Positions 33,640 to 43,620 of a stretch of 64,000 nucleotides of DNA are shown in pieces. This DNA comes from Anaspis maculata (Eukaryota > Arthropoda > Insecta > Coleoptera > Scraptiidae). The stretch is taken from positions 10,406,070 through 10,470,069 of the forward strand of contig OX421967.1 in the NCBI GenBank assembly GCA_949128115.1, read 5' to 3'. The position numbers were made by a program, and so were the translations under genes. The first letter of the stretch is position 1. Each line of letters opens with the position of its first letter. Under the pieces are notes generated by a model that was not told where the DNA came from, did no database searches, and worked only from the letters and a program-made list of their open reading frames with translations.

Positions 33640-33980
33640 TTTTATTGCGTACAGTGCCACCACGCGGAAAAGATTTTCGCCAATAAAGCTTCCCTGTATC
33701 GATGAAAACAATGTCTTAGGTTTGTTGAACCGTTTGAAACAGATCCCAAATATAATTGCACAAAATGTTCGCATCAAGCAGCTCGGCCATTTCAACTCGA
33801 CAATCACATATAGGTACCTACAACCTCGGGTACAACAGAACTATAGAAATGTCTACGCAGCCAAACCACAGAACTGTGTCCATTCTGTGGCCAAACTATT
33901 CCATACTGTTCTAGAACCAGAACTGCATAGGTACTTAATTGCTTCTATTACGGCTACAGGAATTAGGTACTATAGGTAAA
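33640..33980 (+). pseudogene. decayed C2H2 zinc-finger family member
   Basis: The plus strand reads, with stops and shifts, YCVQCHHAEKIFANKASLYR near 33640, YNCTKCSHQAARPFQLDNHI near 33750-33810, then LFHTVLEPEL near 33895 and NCFYYGYR after it. These match in order the N-terminal module of the intact paralogues (CSYRSFWPFQLDHH, LFHAKLEPERHPCFRCFYKTNY). Internal stops show it is not translated as such. It lies between the two intact genes but on the opposite strand. Confidence 0.7.
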
Positions 33981-34023
33981 GGTGCCATTTCTAGCAAACA
34001 CGCGGCACTACTAACGAAGATAA

Positions 34024-34549
34024 TGTTACGATATCTCGCGTACGGGTTCGAATATAATTGAGACGATCGATTTGAAACACACACTGTTTATTTCTGCGTA
34101 CTACAATAACTATACGACAACAATCATCTACTTGGAATTATATCGCAGGTAGGTACGTCGCTTGTTTCGCTCGCGTAACCACTTCGCATTCCAATTCAAT
34201 ACTGCCGCGAGCTGCCGGCTGATGCCTTATATAATTCCTCCGAATAGTGTTCCCGAACTTTCTGTCTACTTCCAGCAAATTCCATAGTGTTCCGGCATAT
34301 GCGGTTTCTAGACCATTCCTGGATAATCATACACATTACCCGTATAATTCTGCCGGGTTCTGGACGGCGCCTCCGCCAAAATGGACAGATGTGCCCTGAT
34401 CAGGCATTCGAGTCTCCATTGAGTTTCACATACAAGAACGCTCTGGAATGGACCAGATCGCTCTAGACTTCTACACTGCGATCTAATGGATGGAAGGATC
34501 CAGAAAGGTCGAGTGTTTACCAATATGTACGGGATCGCCGCTCGTAACA
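34024..34549 (-). mobile_element. solo LTR, 526 bp
   Basis: Ends TGTTACGA...TCGTAACA. On the minus strand it contains, in the right order, a TATA box (AATTATATAAGGC) and a polyadenylation signal (AAATAAACAG), then the 3' end. Flanking 4-mers ATAA and ATAT differ by one base, so a degraded 4-bp TSD is possible. The orientation and layout fit a gypsy-type LTR left after recombination. Confidence 0.7.
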
Positions 34550-34555
34550 ATATAA

Positions 34556-34955
34556 TAGGTAGAGCTCGGGCTAGAGTAGGTACCTAGTATTCACTACTGC
34601 AGTGCTCGGTGGGCCTTTTCATCCGAGTAATATCCTGCCGATCTTCGACATTATTCATTAGTAGCCGCCAATCGACAAAGACGTAACAACCTTGGCGGAG
34701 ACCCACCAACCAGTAAAGACAATGTCCCCCATCCTCCACACTGCAAAGCACTCCAAAGAAAGTCACGATTCCTGGCGTATGCTAAAAAAATTTCACTTCG
34801 CGTAGATGTAACCTCGACACGGTGACAAGGTGTCACATTAAAAATTGCACGTGTAGACAACTGGCTGGCATCCCCTTGTCATCGAATCATTCGTACCAAC
34901 ACAACACAATTTTTCCATGGCTTGCTCTAATACAGAAAGCCGTGAAATTGATTAT
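34556..34955. repeat. dispersed repeat B, copy 2
   Basis: Direct copy of 2806-3235, directly next to the solo LTR. Non-coding. Confidence 0.75.
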
Positions 34956-35058
34956 ATGTGAAAATCGAGAGCTGTCCAGTGGACAATTGGACAATGGTGT
35001 CAACATCGTATCGTCTTCTGAGGCGCTTCTGATGACAGTCATATTAGCCGTTTCCTTT

Positions 35059-35180
35059 CGGCCAGGATCACGGATCATGATCCGGAAATCCACTCACGGG
35101 GTTGGTTGGCTGTGACACGTACAACCAATCCAACCAGTCCAGTCAGCAGATTTCCGAATCATGATCCGTGATTCTGGCCG
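35059..35180. repeat. hairpin with 32-bp arms
   Basis: CGGCCAGGATCACGGATCAT...GGAAATC (35059-35090) pairs with 35149-35180 with only a few mismatches, around a loop of 58 nt. It may be a small foldback element or a structured RNA. Confidence 0.65.
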
Positions 35181-35975
35181 GCAAAACACTTGAAACAGGT
35201 CGAAGGTGTCAATTTTTTATTATATCTAATACATAAGACGATAAAATTACAATGATACTCATAAAGGCAGTAAAAATAAAACCACCAATCACAATATACA
35301 TATAGAAACAATCTCCGGAAAATCACAGGTTACCTGCACCAACTACTTTTGCTTTTAGGTACCTATTAGCGAGTACGTTTTTTCTATATCCACCACCAGA
35401 GAGAGTGATAGTGTGCAAAGTGCATGCTGCACAACCGCTGTGAATTAGGCACCTAAATGCCAGGTTTACACTGCATGACTTTTACACCCGAAGCCAAAAC
35501 AGCTCATTGCAAGTTGAACTGTGTAAAATGGGCTTGCTTGAATTTGGACAACACACCATTCGAAACAGTGCTTCAAGGATTCGCGCCCTGTATGACTACG
35601 CTTATTTATAAGGTAGGTACTGAGAGCTGGTCGTGGCTACGAGAATAACGGAGGGGTGGGTAAACCGCAGTGGACGTTGAATGTACTACATACATAGATA
35701 CTTATATCTACCTAACGAAAGAGAGTCAGTGGAAGTCAATGCAAGTCAATGGAAATCACCTCGATCGCAAGAAAGGAGGTAGGTAGGTACCTATATACTA
35801 ATTTAAAAACCATTTTGTACATAAAGACCTCTTCAGTTCCTATATTACCTACGGTCAGACCTGATGAGGTAGATTCGGGTAGACCACACCTAATGCAACC
35901 AGGTCAGACCTCGGTTGGTTCAGAAGGTTAGTTCCGAGGTTAAGGAGCTGGCAGAAAAAAACAAAACCGTGCTCA
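35181..35975. other. intergenic, microsatellite-like
   Basis: Short GTAGGTA/GTACCTA-type motifs and no coding feature. Confidence 0.35.
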
Positions 35976-37056
35976 TTACGAAGCAGTTGCTTCCGTACTC
36001 GTTCCTTCAGCTGCACCTTCGCCATTCTCTTCGGCTGCATGCTCGCCAAGCTCTTCGGCTGCGCTCTCGGCTATCGAACGCCAGTAGTTCTCCAGCAACT
36101 CCAGCTGTTGATTCTGCACCCTGACCCTCTCGTTCAGATCGTCCTCTCCGGTGTGCTTCCTCCTCACGTGCCTCTTCACGTGGTCCTTCGTCTTGGCCTT
36201 GTACTCGCACTGTTCGCACTCGAACCACCTGATCTGGTCGGCGGAGGCGTGCGTCAGCATGTGCTGCGTCAGGTACATCTTGCGCTTCGCCTTGTACGGA
36301 CACTGCTCGCACTGGTGCCAGTCGATCTGCTCGCTGCTGGCGTGCTTCAGCATGTGCTTCTTCAGGTTGAACTTGGCCTTGGTGCGGTAGTGGCACTCCT
36401 CGCACTGGTGCCAGGTGATTTCGTCGGCGGCGGCGTGGCGCTGCAGCACGTGAGACTGCAACCCGTGCTTGTACTTGGTGACGTACGGGCACTTTTCGCA
36501 CTGGTGCCATTGGATATCGGCATCGCTCGCGTGCTGCCTCGATACGTGCCGATTCAAGTTCGATTTCACGCCGGTCGCGTACGAACATTCCGGACACTTG
36601 TACGGACGACTCAGGACGAACTCGTTGCGTTCTTGCAGCATTTTTTTGTAGTCGACCCGCGGTTTTTTGGCAGAAGGCTTCGCCGCAGGTTTGGACCGGT
36701 TTTTCCTACGTTTCTTCGGTCTGGAGATGACGCAAGTGTCTAAATGATTGACAAGCGACAGGCCGGAGTGCATTTTGAGTTTGCACCGCTTGCACTTGTA
36801 CCAGTAAACGAACTGTTCGCCTGCGACAGGCTTTCTGCCGTGCTTCTGTTTAGAATGTTCGTACAAGGTTAACTTGCGGTACGACATGAAGTCGCAGCTG
36901 ATGCAAAACAGCCGTTCTGGTGGCAGGGTGACGTCCAAAATGACGTCAGCATTTTTGTGTGTTTTTTTGACGTGATGTTGGACTTGAAACGGCCGTTCTG
37001 CCTGATACGAACAAAACTTACAGCAGTAAACTTCGTCTGACGTGGGCGGTTCTAAC
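35976..37056 (-). CDS. C2H2 zinc-finger protein (5 regular fingers)
   Basis: Large 3' exon starting at 37056 after the acceptor TTTCAATTTATAG, at the same place (GTTAGAA) as in the paralogue at 30788; the frame stays open to an ATG at 37142. The N-terminal module is CCKFCSYQAERPFQVQHHVK, LPPERLFCISCDFMSYRKL and CKRCKLKMHSGLSLVNHLDTC. It is followed by a basic Pro/Lys-rich stretch (RPKKRRKNRSKPAAKPSAKK, a likely nuclear localisation signal). Five C2H2 fingers follow (CPECSYAT..., CEKCPYVT..., CEECHYRT..., CEQCPYKA..., CEQCEYKA...), with linkers such as ASADQIRWFECEQC. The acidic Ala/Glu-rich C-terminus (EELGEHAAEENGEGAAEGTS) is absent from the 30788 protein. Confidence 0.88.
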
Positions 37057-37905
37057 CTATAAATTGAAACACGAATGATATCGGTATCGGGAAATGGTAG
37101 ACATGCATTTAATACTTGCATTTGAGCGAGATCAATGTTCATAGCGCTTTAGACGTCACTTTACTGCTAAATTCTATTGTGGTAGAAAAACTCCAGAAGG
37201 TACCAGAAGACTTGCACTTTGCACCAACCGCGTAGACCTAGTAGATAGGTAATTTCAGCCAAAAATTCAGCATTATGCCGGATGCCCATACCTACTACAC
37301 TTCGCAGTCATAGAAGGGCCAAGTAAGATAGGCAGGTACTTTGGACTAACATCAAGGCTATTCTGTATCTCGTAACGACTCGTTACCGCCTTATAGACAA
37401 AGAGGGAGGTATAGGGGATTCATAGATACAGACAAAGATAGCATGCACATAACGAGGTCGTTACCACTCATAAAGACAAAGAGGTATCTACCTATTTTGG
37501 TTGAACCAGATGGAATCGGCGTCGTTCCAAAAATATACCTACCTACCTACCTACACAAGTATTTAAAGCAGAAAAATCAAATATTACATAATCATCAGTT
37601 TTTATTCATATTTCGGAAAAACTTTTTTGCTGTCTAATCTAATTATTTATACCTAGTTGGTTACTTTCTTTTCCATCATGGACTGTGTTGCTTGAAAAGT
37701 GCTGGCAGACTTTCAAGACACGGGTACCTGAATGAGATTCTTGAGCGAGCATTCACGTCTGCCAACATCCCTTGCATTCTCGAACCTAATGGTGTTCTGC
37801 TGAGGGATGGGATGGTCAAAGACCAGACGGCATTACCTACCGTTATTCTACGGACAGAAGGCAAATCACTTCTCTGAGATGTCGCCTGTACAGTTTAGTA
37901 GGTAA
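37057..37905. other. upstream region of the 35976 gene, nothing firmly recognised
   Basis: Probably contains the missing 5' exon and promoter of the zinc-finger gene; none could be identified. A (CTAC)n run lies near 37540. Confidence 0.35.
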
Positions 37906-38805
37906 AGTAGGTTCACTTGTACCGTGATTCTAGTCGGCTGTGAGATTTTGTTTCTAAGTTTCCAAATGTGAAATATAGAAAATCCCCAAAACTTTGCAGT
38001 TGGCTGCTCTGGCCGGACCAGTTTTGAAACACATTTTTTGCGTATTTCCTTTGCAGATAGCCGGAACATTTTTGCGGGATGTGATGTCTGACGCTTTTCT
38101 CCATTTTATTGGTAAAATGTAACAATTTTTTGACTTGTTTTTAATTTTCGCCAATGAACAAATAAATCAAGAGAGCCTTGACATTTGACAGGTGTGAAAA
38201 ATATTCTCAACCTCTTGAAGCCGGTTCAACTTTAGATGCTTCAAATTAAAGATTGTACAATGCCCTTCGTCCAAAAAAGGGGCCCCATGCAATCATCAAC
38301 CCTTTCGCCTCTTCCAGTCAAAAATACAAGTCAAACCCTGAAGAATTATGGGCGATACAAGGATCGCCGTGCAGTCTGTCATTGGCAAAAGAATTTACGT
38401 GTAAAAAGTAAATTGAACCAAATTTCAAAAAACCCAGCCGCTCAAAGTTGTGTATTGGACCGAAATTGATGTAAGTACCTTCAATTTGCAATTTGCTTTC
38501 GTTTTGGGGCTTCCCGGGACGAGTTTTTGTCGACCCTGAATGGGCCGCCGACAAGATGACTTAATTTGCGGCCGCCCCGTGCTCTTTTGGTGTCTACATG
38601 ACGGTAACACAGCTCTGCGTCCCCCTAGTCGCACGTCCACTTATGACCAGATCAGTTTTCCAAGATTTCAATATCAATTTGATAAGAAATATAACTTCAC
38701 TTCCAGAGAAGTCAGTTTCACACCAGGTGAAAAGGCGGCAAGCCTACAATGCTAAAGTAGAAAATTTGCCCCGCCAACTAGAGTCACAGTACAAATGAAC
38801 CTACT
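37906..38805. repeat. 0.9 kb TIR element, copy 2 (inverted)
   Basis: Same element as 1777-2680 in opposite orientation, with ends AGTAGGTTCACTTGTA and its near reverse complement TACAAATGAACCTACT. The length is almost identical (900 against 904 bp). Confidence 0.8.
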
Positions 38806-39089
38806 ATACTATCAATTTACCTCAACCGTCAAAGTCACTGAGATCTGCAGCAATAAATAAGGCGGAATATCTCAAGAAACAAAAATACAAATCTTTATTG
38901 GATGCTTATAACTTATTGTTATGTTTGCTGTGGAAACTCTCGGACCCTAGAGTGATAGTGCAAAGCTTTTATTTGATGAGGTATAGGAAACCTAATTATT
39001 GGCAGCACGGGTATTTCTCAGCCGAGAGCGTACTTGATGCAATGGAACAGTGTTCTTGGAACTGCGCCTTTGACTTCCCCTTTCAATGA
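38806..39089 (+). other. open coding-like frame next to the repeat, unidentified
   Basis: A frame open from about 38815 to the stop at 39087-39089 reads KSLLDAYNLLLCLLWKLSDP then RVIVQSFYLMRYRKPNYWQH... and ends CAFDFPFQ. The residue mix is protein-like, but no domain, splice site or start could be established. It may be a 3' exon or chance. Confidence 0.25.
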
Positions 39090-39630
39090 AATTGTTTATT
39101 TATAGATATGTAATGTAATGTATGATTTTTAACTTGATATAAATTCAACTTTAGACCATTTTTGGCATCCAATTGTTACCTTATCCTTGGAAAATGAAAA
39201 AGGTGTATCTAAGTATCTACTCAGACCAAAATTCTCGACTCAGTTTCAAGTTTTAGGCGGAGATGAATAATTTCAACGTTACCTATACAGAATATGCATC
39301 CAATGATATCTAGTTATACAAATTATGTAATTTACCTAACTGAAAATATTTTGCTCATTAAGTTACCTACACTTTCCAATCACATTATAACAATAATATC
39401 AATAATTATGAAGTTATTGTTAATTTTTATTCATTTTAATCGATCTATTATTTACCAATCTGTCAACAAGTTATACTCTTTTTTGGGCCGTTTTGGACCC
39501 AATTCAATTGTCCTGCCAATAAGAGCAATGGAGTATTATACTAAAAAAAATTTTTGATTGAAATGGAAACTTCATTGAAAAATAAATGAACCGTGTTTTT
39601 TTATTCAGTCAAAAATCGTATCGTTTGGGC
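39090..39630. other. intergenic, AT-rich, nothing recognised
   Basis: No gene or repeat supported. Confidence 0.35.
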
Positions 39631-40290
39631 TGTAATGTAACCCACTTGCCGACGTTTGGCCTCGATCGTCATTACCCCCTCCCCTTCCTACGTTGTCTAC
39701 CTTTTCCCTACGTTGTGAATTTCTTACTCTAGATGAGAATGTGAATTTGGGGATGGTGCTGAAAGTCCTTAATGAAACGCGAATGAAGGCAAGCAAAATG
39801 AAGTTTTTATTTGAATCGTTCGCAAAGTTTTAATGAATCTGCTTCTTTTCTCAAAACACCTCACAACAATAAACTGACAGAGTGACAAAATGACATGACA
39901 TGGATCAAGACAACAAAACACAAACACAAATGAAACAAGAAACTCATTACAAATCATTTAGACAATGCAGGAATCAACAACAATAAAATAAACACATAAT
40001 TTGATTATCAAAGCACAACAAGAAATCATAAAACGCATCAAACTGTCAGTAAACACAAAAGAATAGTGACGTATTCGCTGACAGGCACACATGGGAAGAA
40101 CACGTCAAAGAAACCCCTGCGTATTGCCTGATTGAGTGCTGAAAATCCCTTCCCAAATGATCTAATGAAAATTGAGTGTAAATGAGTCATGGTGGAATGA
40201 CAGAGAAGTCACCCTAGTAATGCATTCATCAAGCCAGTGCAAATTGGTACTCAAACGTCTTTAGAGGTTCGCTTAGTTTGCCATTTAGTT
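39631..40290 (-). mobile_element. BEL/Pao-type LTR 3' part, copy 1
   Basis: On the minus strand this is strongly similar, in order, to 45788-46417 on the plus strand. Shared blocks include GTTTCTTTGACGTGTTCTTC, TGTGCCTGTCAGCGAATACG, GAGGTGTTTTGAGAAAAGAA, CATTTTGCTTGC and CATTCTCATCT. It ends in TTACATTACA. A polyadenylation signal (AAATAAAAA) lies upstream of the end. The 5' boundary is not determined. Confidence 0.65.
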
Positions 40291-40861
40291 ACGTAACAAC
40301 AAAAGGAAACTCGCTCGCTTACGCTTTGGTGAAACTTTACGCTCAGGATTCAATGTTTACGCTTTACGCTCAAAAGCACACTCTTTCGCCACTCCGCATC
40401 TCTCTCAAGGCAGAAAGCAATTAGTAGACACATGCGACTTAACTAAATCAAGGCTCTGGGTTCCCACAGAGTAAGGTTTTGCGTGTAAAGGCTCAAGGGA
40501 CCGCTGAAAAGACCTAAACCCAATAGCTTGGTGTCCCCCTAAAGTTGAGACCGATCTATTACTAACCTGAAACTGCTCCCCCGATTCCCGACCCTCCTTA
40601 ATTCCCCAAACAATAAACAAAAAGGAAACAAAACATGAAACACAAAAGTCAATAACATTTGAACAATTCCTGAGCAGCCAGGGAGTGTTGGCCCGTACAC
40701 GACTTCAAGGATACATCGGACATGATAAACATAAATGTTGAAAGCTAGCTCACACACACATGTTCAGGTTCAACCAGGCTCTTTCAGATTTCGCTTTGCC
40801 GCTTGCAGAGTTTGTAGCACCAACAGACACTGTCATGACAACGTGCACTCCTGAGTAGGAG

Positions 40862-40900
40862 AATGAGTGAATGAATGAATGAATGAATGAATGAATGAGG
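40862..40900. repeat. (TGAA)n microsatellite
   Basis: About eight units of the TGAA tetramer. Confidence 0.9.
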
Positions 40901-42460
40901 TACCTATTTTGTATTGTAACCCAACGAGTAAACATCTTTGACTAATCAAGGACATCGAATGTGTTCTGAATCCGGACCTGGCGAGAATTCCAGACAGCGC
41001 GGCCCTACCTACGTTGTAGCTACCTACCCGACAGGTGAGTCCCTTCTCCCAGAAACGAACTGAACAAATCGTACGAGTAATGTTTTTCCCGTTCTCTGTG
41101 CGGCTTAATTTCAACAAGGGCGAAAATCCCAAATCCTACATTTTCCTTGTTTACGTCGCCATTTGCGATGGCGCCCGCCGAGACCAGGAAAACCTACTTG
41201 AAATTTGCAAAAATGGGACATGCTACATTGACCGGGCCACAAATTTACGTGTCAAGGCAAGCAACACCTTGAGGAATAAAATTAGCAAGGAAATCAAACT
41301 AAAACCCACCTGTATTCACCACTTTCCGGCCCAGAACTTGGAACACCTCGTGCTGTGTAAATTACCTCGTTCCCCCTTTTCTCTACCCCGACCGTCTCCG
41401 CCTAATCTCAATGGTGACGTTTCTTGTCGATTTCTAATCGTCTACTTAGGCAACCACCCACTAAACAAAATAACGTCATACTATTGTTCAAATAACGTTC
41501 ACTCTTGAACAAGAACGTTCGGATTTGACGTTCATTTGATGTCAAATTAACGTTTTATACAAGTCCTATATTCGCCTTATTGAACGTTCTCACAAGAACG
41601 TTTTCGTTGGAATGGTTTTTAAACGTTGAAAAACGAACAACGTTTGGACATTGAATGCATCACGTTCAATGAACGTTTTGTACTCTTACTACTTTTTAAT
41701 GTTATAGAATGAACGTTCTATTAATGTATGTTTCCTCATGTTCAATAGATGTTTTTAATTATTCAACAATGAAACGTTCGAATAATAGGTAGCTATCTAA
41801 CTGGAATAATGTTGCAAAAATAAACAATTGACTTAATTTTCATTATAAGATAATACCATGGGATTAATTGCCATCAATGAAGTAGCAACAAATCAGATGG
41901 ATGCATCATAATGAAAATGAAAGTCTATTGTTGATTTCTGCTACCTAATTTCAGTCCTTAGTTCCTTACCTATTAATACCTGAGTGATTTTTTTTTCGTA
42001 GCGTGAACCTAAACCTCAACGATTATTATTATTATCATTATCGTGAACCATGCAAGCCGGAGCTACATATTACTATTATAGAAATTAGAAATGTGTCTAA
42101 ACTCTAAAGTAAAAGACTTGTTAATTTAATAATATTAGTCTATTTCAGAACCAGATACCCTCTGTTGAATAATAGTAGCAATAATGCTACATATGTACAC
42201 TGATTTTATTATAAAAGATACTAACTAAAAAATGTATAAAATGGAACATTTTCGGACAAAAAAACTTTTAAATGAATAAAACTACATATTATTAATTTTC
42301 TAAACAAAACTTAAGATAAGATAGATTCGGTATAGGTAACTCAAGTCACGTGTTACTAAAGGGTCATTCATAGAGTATTTCAGCGTTGGTTCCTGGTGCG
42401 GAACCATTGCTTGAAGATGTTTTCCAATTATTTATCTGTACTCTACCTCTGTCCAGCAAG

Positions 42461-42697
42461 TCAGAGGGAAAAGGAAATATCACTGGGTGATTTGGTGTTC
42501 CCAGAAGACGCAGGTGCAGTTTTTTCCTTCAAGTTTTGCACCGCTTCAATAATGGCTTTCTCCCTGAAGCTACCTGAAACACATTGAGAAATGACCTTCA
42601 GCTCTACTTTAGTCAGTCAGAGTGGACTCAAAATTAATTTCAACTATAGAAAATTGTAAATTCCATACTTACAGAATATGGCGACGACGGACGACAT
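42461..42697 (-). CDS. small two-exon ORF candidate, 45 aa, inside the AACGTT element
   Basis: Exon 1 42697-42673 (MSSVVAIF), donor GTAAGTAT, a 99-bp intron ending TGTGTTTCAG, exon 2 42573-42461 (SFREKAIIEAVQNLKEKTAP...) to a TGA stop. The exons (25 + 113 nt) join in one frame. No domain recognised. It may be a captured host exon pair, the 5' end of a longer gene, or chance. Confidence 0.35.
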
Positions 42698-43428
42698 CGC
42701 ACTTGCAGTGTTCGTTCTTCTTCACTCTTTACCGTCAGTCGGGGTAGATAATCAAAAATCGTAACTTCTTCGAAGCACAATAAACTTTTGCACGTACTTA
42801 GTGGACAACAACGATGGCGGTCGAGCTGTGGTGCTTGCCGTCGCCTAATGCCGCAAGATTTTTCGCGAGAGGATTCATACTACGCTTGCTCAAAGACGCC
42901 GTTAAGCGTTGTTCATACTTTTTACGTTTTATAAACGTTTTTGGCAAATCGTTTTTTGAACGTTCTCGTTCAAACGTCATCAGGACATTTATAAATACAT
43001 GATGGATTTTGCTGAATGCTGGTAATTTATGTAGGCAGGATTATTCAACCCAAAATTTTTAGTAGGTAGGTACATTCTTATTGTCTTCCATCAATGCACA
43101 ACGCACAAACCACAAACGCACAAAATGTAGGAATAATAACTTTAATAATAAAGTATTCATTTGTACTTTATATGAATAGAAAGCGTTGTATACTTACACT
43201 TACACAATGCGAGATAGATAGGAAACAGTGTTTTCAACACAATTTTGAAGAAAGTTTCTTAAAAACAATTACTGAAACGTTCTCTTCGAAACGTCATGTT
43301 GATTTTAAACAATGAAAAACACATGTACGTTTTGCTGAAAACACTCATTCAAGTTATGAATTTTTAACGTGCAAGTTTTGAACATCAAAAAACCTTTGAA
43401 ACAATAACAATTTAAAAACGTTGACTTT

Positions 43429-43620
43429 CGAACGTTTGCTCAAACTCGTTATTCAACCGTTCAAAATATAACATCATATTCATTTATAAAAAGAAACGTT
43501 CAAATAACGTTTTCTAGCGAACGTTTGTTCAAACTCGTTATTTAACTGTTCAAAATATAACATCATATTTACTTATAAAGAAGGAACGTTCAAATAACGT
43601 TTTCTTGCGAACGTTTGCCG
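43429..43620. repeat. 89-90 bp tandem repeat, two copies plus start of a third
   Basis: CGAACGTTTG starts at 43429, 43518 and 43608. The units share CAAACTCGTTATT, GTTCAAAATATAACATCATA and ACGTTCAAATAACGTTTTCT. Confidence 0.85.

Larger units (their letters stand above)
32380..33686. repeat. inverted repeat arms flanking 1.05 kb
   Basis: About 120-130 bp at 32380-32512 (TATTGGCGAAAATC...AACATGGTGGCCCAAGGGGC...) matches the reverse complement of 33560-33686. The arms share YCVQC-like coding traces of the zinc-finger family. They lie upstream of the gene at 30788 and of the pseudogene at 33650. Confidence 0.7.

Noticed and set aside
36007..36743. Long open frames overlapping the zinc-finger gene in other frames (both strands)
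   Set aside because: Shadow frames of a GC-rich repeated finger coding sequence.
37500..37560. CRISPR-like short repeats (CTACCTAC)
   Set aside because: Simple microsatellite in a eukaryotic genome, without regular spacers.
41035..41508. 157-codon open frame on the plus strand
   Set aside because: No recognisable motif, it crosses the left border of the AACGTT element, and its residue composition changes along its length.
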